A stretch of 14,063 bases of DNA from an uncultured Ruminococcus sp. (lineage in GTDB: Bacteria > Bacillota > Clostridia > UBA1212 > UBA1255), in contig CACZOW010000067.1 of the NCBI GenBank assembly GCA_902782885.1, positions 1-14,063 on the forward strand, written 5' to 3'. Positions 1 through 6,277 of this stretch are shown here, piece after piece. The position numbers and the translations under genes are program-made. Below the pieces are notes generated by a model. That model did no database searches. It was not told where the DNA came from and saw only the letters and a list, made by a program, of their open reading frames with translations. Each line of letters begins with the position of its first letter. The first letter of the stretch is position 1.

Positions 1-65
1 ACTTTTTTAATAGTTTTATACCAGAGGAGCCCGAAAAAAATGAGCGAGAACGCGGAGCGGCCGGC

Positions 66-162
66 GAGATCCCGGCCGCGGATCGGGGCAGATGGAGCGG
101 CCGACCTCATCGAGCGTGAGATCCCGGTCGCGGATCGGGGCAGATGGAGCGGCCGACCTCAT
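66..162. repeat. Two-copy direct repeat, 45-bp unit, 52-bp period
   Basis: Copies lie at 66-110 and 118-162 and differ at one base (GGCCGCGG against GGTCGCGG), separated by the 7-bp spacer CGAGCGT. The period is not a multiple of three, so the copies would be read in different frames in any one reading direction. That argues against protein-repeat expansion. Short open frames cross it on both strands, but neither resembles a protein I know. It is GC-rich compared with the AT-rich flanks at 1-40 and 163-230. It could be a remnant of a longer genomic repeat family continuing to the left; I cannot tell from two copies. Confidence 0.8.
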
Positions 163-181
163 TTTATACGCCGCTTTTTCT

Positions 182-301
182 GAAAATATGACAGGATCGC
201 TCAAATGAGAATTTCTGTCCTATTTTCGACGTCGTCACTGCCTCGTCACCGGCAAAAAAGAAGAACAGGATTGCCCAAACTCGCAAACCTGTCCTATTTT
301 T
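182..301. repeat. Two related imperfect hairpins, 74 bp apart
   Basis: Hairpin 1 pairs 182-196 (GAAAATATGACAGGA) with 213-227 (TTCTGTCCTATTTTC), 13 of 15 positions. Hairpin 2 centres on ACAGG at 265-269 pairing with CCTGT at 288-292. Aligning 191-230 with 265-304 gives about 29 of 40 identical bases with no gap. Both the ACAGGAT start and the CTGTCCTATTTT end are shifted by exactly 74 bp, so this is a diverged tandem duplication of one hairpin-forming element. Copies elsewhere in the genome would identify it as a REP-like or terminator-derived repeat. Confidence 0.65.
253..301 (-). terminator. Possible rho-independent terminator of the radical SAM operon
   Basis: Read on the minus strand, ACAGG (292-288), a T-T mismatch, TTGC (286-283), an 8-nt loop, GCAA (274-271) and CCTGT (269-265) form a 9-pair interrupted stem. 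It is followed by the T-rich tail TTCTTCTTTTTT (265-254, sharing its first base with the stem). It lies about 136 bp past the stop of the radical SAM gene. The plus-strand side also ends in CCTATTTTT, so it could act in both directions. The mismatch and the distance from the gene keep confidence moderate. Confidence 0.45.
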
Positions 302-335
302 GGCTTGCACGCCCACCTCGAGACGGCGTCGCAGC

Positions 336-429
336 CATTTACCCCAGCACTAAAACCGACATTTACCTAAGCCCTCATGCTTCATTTACTCAGGCACTAA
401 ATGCCTCATTTACCCAAGAAACAAGCCTC
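336..429. repeat. Four degenerate 23-24-bp tandem units starting CATTTAC
   Basis: CATTTAC occurs at 336, 360, 383 and 407, with spacings of 24, 23 and 24 bp. Unit interiors share pieces such as AGCACTAAAA / GGCACTAAAT and CCTCATG / CCTCATT. The last unit runs up to the stop codon of the minus-strand radical SAM gene (428-430). A spacing near two helical turns is compatible with a protein-binding iteron-like array, but the interiors are too diverged to claim a function. Confidence 0.5.
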
Positions 430-1132
430 ACGTCCTGTATCTGAAGCAGTCGAAATTGACCACGCCGGACCCGGAAAGCAGCGCTTTTGACCGCGCGACG
501 TCCTCGGGCGTATTGAAACCGGGGATCAGCGGCAGCCGGACCGTGACGCGGTCAGGGCCGGTCAGCTTAAGCAGCGCGGAAAGGTTGCGGAGAACGGAAG
601 AAGCGACGTTGACGCCGGTGTAGCGCTCGAATATCGAAGCGTCCGTATCCTTCACGTCAACGTAAAAGTGATCGATCGATCCCGCCGCAGCGGCCAGCAT
701 CGTCTCCGGCACGCACAGCGACGTTTCGGCGTAAAAATTCCACTCTTTCGGTGCGATGCGGCGGAATGCCGCAATAAAAGCCGCATGCAAAAGCGGCTCG
801 CCTCCGCCGAACATGATGCCTCCGCCGGTAGCGAGATAATACAGATCGTCTATTTTGACTAATTCAAGGAGTTCTTCGGGCGTCACGAGGCGGTAATTGC
901 CGCCGGAACCGTGGCTATCCGGATTGATACAGTATTTACAGTTGAGCGGGCAGCCGTACGAACCAACCAGCGCGGTTACGCCGTGGCCGTCGGTGGCCAT
1001 GCGCAATCGCGAGATCTGCCACAGCGGGAACCGCGGTCCCGCACCGGCAGGATCAGTCATAATATCCGCAGCATCCGGTACAGCTGAAAGCGCCGGAAGC
1101 TCCGGCCCGCTCGAATTAACGCTGCTGCTCAC
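428..1132 (-). CDS. PflA-like radical SAM enzyme
   Basis: This cytoplasmic iron-sulfur enzyme would cleave S-adenosylmethionine to generate a radical. The cluster motif is CPLNCKYC at residues 61-68 (C61, C65, C68; CX3CX2C). A GGGEP motif lies at 109-113, YAET near 134-137, VDVKDTD at 158-164 and RLPLIPGFN at 199-207, the order seen in pyruvate formate-lyase activating enzymes and relatives. The length, 234 residues, is close to that family's roughly 240-260, and no C-terminal extra cluster domain is visible. The start is GTG at 1132, overlapping the TGA of the upstream gene (GTGA). No Shine-Dalgarno is seen, consistent with translational coupling. The first 30-35 residues look unstructured, so ATG at 1060 (residue 25) is an alternative start. 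No glycyl radical enzyme is nearby, so the substrate is more likely the coupled cysteine-motif protein or something encoded elsewhere. The fold assignment is firm; the substrate is unknown. Confidence 0.9.
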   Translation of the reverse strand: MSSSVNSSGPELPALSAVPDAADIMTDPAGAGPRFPLWQISRLRMATDGHGVTALVGSYGCPLNCKYCINPDSHGSGGNYRLVTPEELLELVKIDDLYYLATGGGIMFGGGEPLLHAAFIAAFRRIAPKEWNFYAETSLCVPETMLAAAAGSIDHFYVDVKDTDASIFERYTGVNVASSVLRNLSALLKLTGPDRVTVRLPLIPGFNTPEDVARSKALLSGSGVVNFDCFRYRT

Positions 1133-1674
1133 GGCGCTATAACGTAATCCGGTGAGATAAATCTACCCATTATCTCGGGTTCGGGCGAGGGTTCTTTAGT
1201 GACCGGCGGTTCCTCCGTGAAGTAATCATCCGGGAGCATGATCCCCATCTCGATATTTTCCTCTTCCCCGGGTGCTGTCGGATCAGGCACGACGAGCATG
1301 TCTCCCATCAGGGTCTCGACTTCCGGGGTCGCTTCGTTTTCGTTGTCAACGTCGGGCGCGCACGCGGTGCCGCGCGGCTCTTCCACACCTTTGCCGGAGC
1401 CGGCAGTCTTAGTCTTATCGATCACGCAGCCGGACATTACGCTCAGGCTCATACCGGCGGCAACGCCCGCCACGGCCACTCTCTTGCCCGCCTTCCGGCG
1501 CGCCTCGAGTTTCTGCTCAAGTTCCCTGACTTCCGCCTCGCACTTCGGGCAGGTGCCTTTGCAGTTTCCCTGATACGGGCACTCTTCGATGACGTAATCT
1601 ATCTCGTTATTCCTGGCGATCTCCGCCCTGATCTGCTTCAAAATCCTGCATTTTTCTTTTCCGTAATACTTCAT
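1129..1674 (-). CDS. Cysteine-motif membrane-anchored protein with G-x-PD repeat tail, partner of the radical SAM enzyme
   Basis: I do not know a named function. The 181-residue product has three parts. Residues 1-63 form a charged, probably helical cytosolic segment with the motif ECPYQGNCKGTCPKCE, giving C32-X5-C38-X3-C42-X2-C45, which could bind an Fe-S cluster or zinc. Residues 66-82 are hydrophobic and end in MSGC (C83), either a short membrane anchor or an atypical lipobox. Residues 98-181 are acidic and proline-rich and contain four spaced G-x(3-5)-P-D motifs at G102, G124, G144 and G170, three of them preceded by Met. ATG at 1674 is chosen over an in-frame start at 1746 because GGAGGAGG lies just upstream of it and the candidate -10 element lies inside the longer version. 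The gene shares a GTGA overlap with the radical SAM gene, so the two are made together. It may be a substrate, an electron donor or a membrane tether for that enzyme; this is inference. Confidence 0.85.
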   Translation of the reverse strand: MKYYGKEKCRILKQIRAEIARNNEIDYVIEECPYQGNCKGTCPKCEAEVRELEQKLEARRKAGKRVAVAGVAAGMSLSVMSGCVIDKTKTAGSGKGVEEPRGTACAPDVDNENEATPEVETLMGDMLVVPDPTAPGEEENIEMGIMLPDDYFTEEPPVTKEPSPEPEIMGRFISPDYVIAP

Positions 1675-1725
1675 GGCCGTTCCTCCTCCGCCGCGCGGGC
1701 GCGAACAATTGCGTTCCATATTTCT

Positions 1726-1754
1726 ATTGTACCCCATTTTGCGCAATTAGTCAC
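1726..1754 (-). promoter_or_regulatory. Promoter of the cysteine-protein/radical SAM operon
   Basis: On the minus strand, -35 GTGACT (1754-1749) and -10 TACAAT (1731-1726) are separated by 17 bp, predicting a leader of about 45 nt before ATG 1674. An inverted repeat AATTGCG (1707-1713) / CGCAATT (1742-1748) is centred on the -10 element, where a repressor could bind. The -35 matches consensus at only four of six bases. Confidence 0.55.
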
Positions 1755-1828
1755 GCTCAAAATTCCTGTAATCCCGCTTTTTTGTAAATTTTTTATGAAT
1801 TTTAACATGACGTTTCCTGCTGCCGCAC

Positions 1829-1857
1829 TTGACAATATGCCCGTGCGGGCTGATAAT
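1829..1857 (+). promoter_or_regulatory. mntP promoter with palindrome in the spacer
   Basis: TTGACA (1829-1834) and GATAAT (1852-1857) are separated by 17 bp. The spacer contains GCCCG-TG-CGGGC (1839-1850), a perfect 5-bp-arm inverted repeat between the two promoter elements and thus a candidate operator. Transcription from here would leave a leader of about 40 nt, too short for a yybP-ykoY manganese riboswitch. It also rules out the longer in-frame start at 1795. Confidence 0.65.
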
Positions 1858-1902
1858 GTGCGGTATCATATTTTGACCGGCGGCGTCGGTGGGGAGCGTT
1901 TT

Positions 1903-2574
1903 ATGGGTCTGACCCTCATGTTTTTCCTGAACAGCATACTTTTCGGCATCGGACTCGCCATGGACGCGTTTTCGGTGGCGCTGGCCGCCGGCATGAACGA
2001 AAAGCAGATGACCCCCGCGCGCAAATTGGCCGTCGCGGGCACTTTTGCACTGTTTCAGACCGCAATGCCGCTTATCGGCTGGCTGTGCGTGCATACCGTT
2101 GCCGACGCGTTCACCGCGTTTCGGAAATTTATTCCGTGGATCGCGCTCGTGCTGCTTTTGTTCATCGGGGGGAAAATGCTGCTGGAAGGCATACGCGCCG
2201 GAGACAATGCCGGCACCGTCGACGATCCCGGCAGCATTGACGGCAACGTCGACGGCAACGTCGATGGCATCCGCGCTTCGGCTGCCGAAGTCAAAGCCGG
2301 CCGCCCTCTCACCCTCCGCACGCTCATGCTAATGGGACTGGCAACGTCTATCGACGCCCTTTCCGTCGGTTTCACCATCGCCGAACTGCCTTTCCCTTCC
2401 GCGCTGATCGAGTCAGTGATCATCGGCGCCGTCACCCTCGGCATCTGCCTCGCCGGTCTGGCGCTGGGCCGGCTGCTGGGCATAAAACTGGCCGCCAGGG
2501 CATCTATCCTCGGCGGCCTCATTCTGATCGCTATCGGTCTGGAGATCTTCATTAAGGGGATCGCCGGGCTGTAA
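1903..2574 (+). CDS. mntP: Manganese efflux pump MntP
   Basis: This inner-membrane Mn(II) exporter of the MntP (DUF204) family protects against manganese excess. The 223-residue product shows the two family signature segments with membrane-embedded aspartates: AMDAFSVALAAGM around D21 and TSIDALSVGFT around D151. About six hydrophobic segments are visible in two halves. The family is usually about 180-190 residues. The extra length is in the central loop (about residues 97-135), which is acidic and includes a DGNV repeat encoded by a 12-bp tandem duplication at 2239-2262. ATG 1903 is chosen because GGTGGGGAG lies just upstream, the first membrane segment starts directly after it, and longer in-frame starts fall at or before the promoter. 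The gene is divergent from the radical SAM operon and ends 30 bp from the convergent glycoside hydrolase-like gene; no terminator is visible between them. Confidence 0.93.
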   Translation: MGLTLMFFLNSILFGIGLAMDAFSVALAAGMNEKQMTPARKLAVAGTFALFQTAMPLIGWLCVHTVADAFTAFRKFIPWIALVLLLFIGGKMLLEGIRAGDNAGTVDDPGSIDGNVDGNVDGIRASAAEVKAGRPLTLRTLMLMGLATSIDALSVGFTIAELPFPSALIESVIIGAVTLGICLAGLALGRLLGIKLAARASILGGLILIAIGLEIFIKGIAGL

Positions 2575-2604
2575 CGCTCCGCGTCCGCTCACGGCCCGCG
2601 ATTC

Positions 2605-4530
2605 TCACGGTCCGTAATAATACCCCGCTCTTCCGATGGGCGCCGCATCGCCGGTGGTGTAGAACGCTTCCGCGTCGCCGGGCGTGCAATTGTCCGCCCA
2701 TTTAAAGCTGAGCTGTGCCGCGCCGCTGAGGCCCAGCAGCGACTTGGGGATAGAGAGCATAAGCTTGTTGTCGACCATCCGGTACGGCACTTCTCCCAGT
2801 TCATCCACCAAGTATCCGCCGTTATCGCCGGCCGAAAGCGCGCCGATATACAGCACGCCGTCCTTGTCCGGTGCTTTGTAATTGACCAGAAAACCGTATC
2901 CGTTCCACCCGTCATTTTGAACATCGGGTCTGTCCCCTGTACAAATTTTGCCGGTGCCGATGAACAGGTTCATCCAGTTTTCGCCCTCCGGCGCCGTGAT
3001 AGGGCCGTCGGTCATGGCGAAGAAATAAACATTGTCCGCGTCCTCACAGACCTTGAATTCCACAAAGTCGTTGCGGCCGGACGCATCGTTGTAACGCTCC
3101 TTCCCCCAGCCGGAGGATTTGCGGTCGGCGGTATCCCCCGCGTAGTCGCGGTAATATGCCTTGATATCGTTCCACTGGGCGAATCCGCGGGCAATATCGA
3201 CAGTGCGGTTGTTTCGCGCGTTGTCAACGGTGAGTCCTTTGAACTTGCGGATCAGCGAGATCATCTGCAGGTAATAGTTGTCCGCGTACCCGCCCTCCAT
3301 CGGTTCGATGTCGCGGCTGCCGTTCAGCGAGGCGTTGTCCAGGAACACGATGGGGCCGTCGTTGTGCACCGGGCCCTGATACGACGCGGGCTGACGCTGC
3401 GCCACCCACTCGTTCCAGCCTGTGATAAAGATGATCTCAGGGTCGATGGACATTGCCCATTCGAACTGTTCGGCAAAGTTGTAGCCGTAAAGGTACGCGT
3501 CGGGAGCGGGATCGTTGGACCCGTCGTGCCAGCTGCGCGAGCGGTCGTTGGACCCGTACCAGGACACGGCGCTGAGTTTATACGTTTCGTTATGCTGCGC
3601 CAGCGAGACGTTCACGACCTCCTTGCGGCCGTTCAGCCCGTACACCGCGTCGTCGGTGAGCAGGCGGTCAAATTCCATCCACGGGAAGCCGTCGTCAACT
3701 TTCTCGCCCATCGGCCACTGCGAGGTCTTTATGCGGAAGAATTCGCGCATTTCGTCGGTGGCCTCGTCCGGGATGCCGACGATCATGGGTTTGCCGTCCC
3801 AGCGGAACCACACGCTCTCATACTCGGGATGTTTCTGGTATACAGATTTGTAGATGGTCTTCATCGTGGCGTCGGAATTGGTGTTGGTAAGGAAGCATAC
3901 CTTCGGCACGTCCCAGCCCTGATCCTGATATTCTTTGAGGATCTTCATGAGCGCCAGCGCGTTGTTGGCGTACGGATAGCCGTTCGACGTGTCGAAGGCT
4001 ATGAAGTCAACGCCCGCGTCCGTGAGCATCTGCACGTGCTTGCGCATCACCCATTTGTCTGTGGAGCGATAATAGCCGAAGAGCGGTTTGCCCCAGAAAT
4101 GGAACGCGTTTACCGGACCTCCGCCCGCGTCCATCCAGCCTTTCTCCGAATCCAGCGCGCCTTCGACCCTGGAGATCACCGAATTGTCATACAGGTCGGT
4201 GCCGTGCTCTCCCAGCCACTGGAAATAGAACAGCCCGATGTATTTGCCTTCGCGCTTCGGCGTGGTCTGAGCTTCCGTGGTGAGCGTGCGGCCCAGGTTG
4301 TCAACGGCGCGGCTCGCCCGGTTCGTGAGGGGCGCGGTGTTCACATAGTTATCGTCATCCGTCAATACCGGTTCTTCCGCGGGGGGCAACGTCGCTTCCG
4401 GCTCGGCGGTGGCCTGCGGCTCATCCGTTTTCGTATCATTGCCATTATCCACGGTGCAGCCGCTCAGCAGCATCGCCGGGAGCAGCATCAACATTGTCAA
4501 TAATTTAACATTCGCAAATTTGTTTTTCAT
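2605..4530 (-). CDS. GH99/GH71-like glycoside hydrolase-type lipoprotein with C-terminal carbohydrate-binding-like domain
   Basis: The 641-residue product is predicted to be exported and lipid-anchored. Its signal peptide ends in the lipobox LLSGC with C25, followed by a T/E/P-rich linker to about residue 90. Residues 96-440 resemble the TIM-barrel GH99/GH71/WbsX-like group: KYIGLFYFQW (96-105), FHFWGKPLFGYY (143-154), a DAGVDFIAFD strand (171-180) and ITGWNEW (369-375). SRDIEPMEGGYADNYY follows, a pattern I recall from uncharacterised gut Firmicutes and Bacteroidetes proteins. Residues about 440-641 look like a CBM9-type beta-sandwich (DNVYFFAMT, ENWMNLFI, LSIPKSLLGL). E374 matches the first GH99 catalytic glutamate, but the position three residues on is alanine (A377), so canonical endo-alpha-mannosidase chemistry is doubtful. 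The ATG at 4530 has a modest AAAGGCGG upstream. The gene is divergent from the 4753 gene across a palindromic element. The substrate is unknown. Confidence 0.8.
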   Translation of the reverse strand: MKNKFANVKLLTMLMLLPAMLLSGCTVDNGNDTKTDEPQATAEPEATLPPAEEPVLTDDDNYVNTAPLTNRASRAVDNLGRTLTTEAQTTPKREGKYIGLFYFQWLGEHGTDLYDNSVISRVEGALDSEKGWMDAGGGPVNAFHFWGKPLFGYYRSTDKWVMRKHVQMLTDAGVDFIAFDTSNGYPYANNALALMKILKEYQDQGWDVPKVCFLTNTNSDATMKTIYKSVYQKHPEYESVWFRWDGKPMIVGIPDEATDEMREFFRIKTSQWPMGEKVDDGFPWMEFDRLLTDDAVYGLNGRKEVVNVSLAQHNETYKLSAVSWYGSNDRSRSWHDGSNDPAPDAYLYGYNFAEQFEWAMSIDPEIIFITGWNEWVAQRQPASYQGPVHNDGPIVFLDNASLNGSRDIEPMEGGYADNYYLQMISLIRKFKGLTVDNARNNRTVDIARGFAQWNDIKAYYRDYAGDTADRKSSGWGKERYNDASGRNDFVEFKVCEDADNVYFFAMTDGPITAPEGENWMNLFIGTGKICTGDRPDVQNDGWNGYGFLVNYKAPDKDGVLYIGALSAGDNGGYLVDELGEVPYRMVDNKLMLSIPKSLLGLSGAAQLSFKWADNCTPGDAEAFYTTGDAAPIGRAGYYYGP

Positions 4531-4558
4531 GTCATGACCGCCTTTCTATATATACCAT

Positions 4559-4587
4559 AAATTACTTCTGCGCTCCGGAATTGTCAA
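4559..4587 (-). promoter_or_regulatory. Promoter of the GH99-like lipoprotein gene
   Basis: On the minus strand a perfect TTGACA (4587-4582) is followed after 17 bp by TAATTT (4564-4559). The -10 is weak, but the -35 is consensus and the predicted leader is about 20-25 nt. The -35 abuts the palindromic element at 4591-4671. Confidence 0.5.
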
Positions 4588-4590
4588 GCT

Positions 4591-4671
4591 TTTTTTGAAC
4601 GCGGGTGCGTCCCCGTGTTCAAAAAACACGCCCGGAATTTTAAGCACGGGGACGCACCCGCGTTTAAAAAA
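4591..4671. repeat. REP-like palindromic element between divergent promoters
   Basis: The arms 4598-4617 (starting AACGCGGGTGCG) and 4645-4664 (starting CACGGGGACGCA) are perfect 20-bp inverted copies. The pairing extends outward through one G-T wobble into T6 (4591-4596) and A6 (4666-4671), giving 27 pairs around a 27-nt loop. A partial direct repeat is also present: TTCAAAAAAC ... CCGGAATT (4618-4638) against TTTAAAAAAC ... CCGGAGAATT (4663-4687). The GGGGACGCACCC core is the sort of motif I associate with REP/BIME or RAYT-mobilised repeats. As a transcript it would fold in either direction and could also stop transcription. No transposase is nearby. Confidence 0.85.
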
Positions 4672-4685
4672 CGGGGACCGGAGAA

Positions 4686-4714
4686 TTGACAGCGTAGCCG
4701 TTTTTTGCTAAAAT
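4686..4714 (+). promoter_or_regulatory. Promoter of the two-domain surface protein gene
   Basis: TTGACA (4686-4691), a 17-bp spacer and TAAAAT (4709-4714) make a near-consensus housekeeping promoter. The predicted start of transcription is near 4721, with AGGAGG at 4738-4743 and ATG at 4753. This excludes an earlier in-frame ATG at 4705, which overlaps the promoter. Confidence 0.8.
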
Positions 4715-4752
4715 CCGAGCCGCGAACTCAGGTTTACAGGAGGAATGTGACC

Positions 4753-6255
4753 ATGAAAAAATTATTATCGATCCTGACCGCGCTGGCAATAGTTATAACG
4801 CTGGCGGCGGCCCTATTGCCCGCCGCATACGCGGCCGGTGCGGAAAACGAAGGAAAAAGCACCGAATCAGAGTACGTCCGGCTCATCGGCGACGGATTCG
4901 ACCCGTACGCGACTTTCGAGTTCAGCTCAAAAGGTCAGAACGACAGCATCGACCCCGACACTGTCACTTGGGCGGCCATCCGTCACCGCACCGCAGCCCG
5001 CTACAACGAAGACAACGTCGAATACATTGCCCAGTTTTACGTTTCTCCCCCCGCGGAGCCCTTCATACCAGTACACTACAACTATTCCGGCGAATGGGAG
5101 ACAGTCATTGTCGACATGACCTCCGTTGCCGCCCTGTACGGCCGCGAATCCATCTGGGACTCCGGTCACTACACCGACACACATAACATCCGCCTTGACC
5201 CGCTGGAACCCGACCGCGACGCCGATAACTTTGACGACAGCACCGGCCGCGGCAAGGTCATCGAAGGCGACTACATCGACATCGCCTGGATCGCGTTCTT
5301 CGAAAAAGAAGAAGACGCCAAAGCCTACACCGGCACCGAAAATACGCCGTACTGCCTGCTCGACGCGGAAAGCCTCTCCGCCCCCTTCTCGACGCACAGT
5401 CTGAAAGCCGAATTATTCAGCGACAAACCTGTGGAGCCTGACGTCACCGACGCCCCCGCGGAAGTTACCGGTCCCGGCGCGCTGTTCGCCCTCAACTACG
5501 AAGACGATCTCAACGACATGCTCTTCGCGGGCGGCAAAAACATAGTCGACAGCGTATATTTCAGCGAGAAATGCTATATTGTCGACATACCTGCCGGCAG
5601 CGACCCGAATGTGGAGATCTGCATCGGTTCGCTCATTGCGGACGGCGATATCGACGACATTTCCGCCGACGATTATAAAGTAATGCAGATGGGCGTCCGG
5701 GTCAATATTGCCGACGGCGGAAAAGTCGGCAATATCTACTGGCAGACCGATCTCCACCCCGGCTACAGCGAAGCGCAGAACTACGAATACAAGTATCAGG
5801 ATACCACGGACGTCCAGGTCGTCACCCTTAACTTCTCCAAGCTCAAAAAATGGGAAGGCAGCATCTCCAATCTGCGCTTTGACCCGTTCGGCTCCACCTA
5901 CAACGACACCGAAGTAGAACTGTATTACGTTGCCTTCTTCACCAACATTGAATCCGCCGAGGCGTTCAGTGCGAAATTCCTTGCGGAAGGGCTCCCGGCC
6001 ACGCCCGTGCCCACCGAAAGACCCACCGCCGCCCCCACTGCGGTACCCACTGAAGTTCCGGCAACCGACGCGCCCGTCGCCACAGAGGCGCCCGCTACCG
6101 CCGAACCGGACGATTCCGGCAACAGCGGCACTAAGGAAGATACTCCCAAAAAAGGATTCCCCACCGGCGCAATCGTAGGCATCGTCATCGGTGCGGTCGC
6201 AGTTGCCGCGGTGATCTGCGGCATCGTCATCAGCAAGGCCGGAAAGAAAAAATAA
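4753..6255 (+). CDS. Membrane-anchored surface protein with two related CBM-like domains
   Basis: I do not recognise a named family. The 500-residue product has a clear Sec signal peptide (residues 1-27, ending AAYA). Two extracellular regions of about 165-180 residues follow (about 40-205 and 236-415). Both end alike: a WETVIVDM / VQVVTLNF strand, then NIRLDPLEP / NLRFDPFGS, then DIAWIAFFEKEEDAKAY / ELYYVAFFTNIESAEAF. This suggests an internal duplication of a jelly-roll, carbohydrate-binding-like fold. A P/T/A-rich linker (about 416-465) precedes a transmembrane helix (about 467-489) and the basic stop-transfer KAGKKK. AGGAGG at 4738-4743 decides the start. The gene has its own promoter, and a second promoter lies between it and the next gene, so it is probably transcribed alone. 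The role may be glycan binding or cell-wall display; this is inference from fold and context. Confidence 0.85.
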   Translation: MKKLLSILTALAIVITLAAALLPAAYAAGAENEGKSTESEYVRLIGDGFDPYATFEFSSKGQNDSIDPDTVTWAAIRHRTAARYNEDNVEYIAQFYVSPPAEPFIPVHYNYSGEWETVIVDMTSVAALYGRESIWDSGHYTDTHNIRLDPLEPDRDADNFDDSTGRGKVIEGDYIDIAWIAFFEKEEDAKAYTGTENTPYCLLDAESLSAPFSTHSLKAELFSDKPVEPDVTDAPAEVTGPGALFALNYEDDLNDMLFAGGKNIVDSVYFSEKCYIVDIPAGSDPNVEICIGSLIADGDIDDISADDYKVMQMGVRVNIADGGKVGNIYWQTDLHPGYSEAQNYEYKYQDTTDVQVVTLNFSKLKKWEGSISNLRFDPFGSTYNDTEVELYYVAFFTNIESAEAFSAKFLAEGLPATPVPTERPTAAPTAVPTEVPATDAPVATEAPATAEPDDSGNSGTKEDTPKKGFPTGAIVGIVIGAVAVAAVICGIVISKAGKKK

Positions 6256-6277
6256 GAGCTTTCTAAATGTTTGCATA

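Noticed and set aside
40..181. Short plus-strand open frame of 46 codons with a GAGGAG-like sequence upstream, crossing the 52-bp-period repeat.
   Set aside because: It reads the two repeat copies in different frames, has an R/P-rich composition typical of GC-rich noncoding sequence, and resembles nothing I know.
428..1674. The cysteine-motif protein as a SCIFF-type peptide (six cysteines in forty-five residues) with its maturase.
   Set aside because: It has only four clustered cysteines, a much longer sequence and a membrane segment, and the enzyme lacks a SPASM-type C-terminal cysteine region.
2560..2620. A bidirectional terminator between the convergent mntP and GH99-like genes (GGGCTGTAACG against CGCTCACGGCCC).
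   Set aside because: The possible stem has several mismatches and no T run on either side.
2917..4503. Long plus-strand open frame of 528 codons opposite the GH99-like lipoprotein gene.
   Set aside because: It is an antisense by-product of GC-rich codon use in the minus-strand gene. It has no ribosome-binding site, no recognisable domain, and a composition rich in V, H and R; the opposite strand has a clear signal peptide and family motifs.
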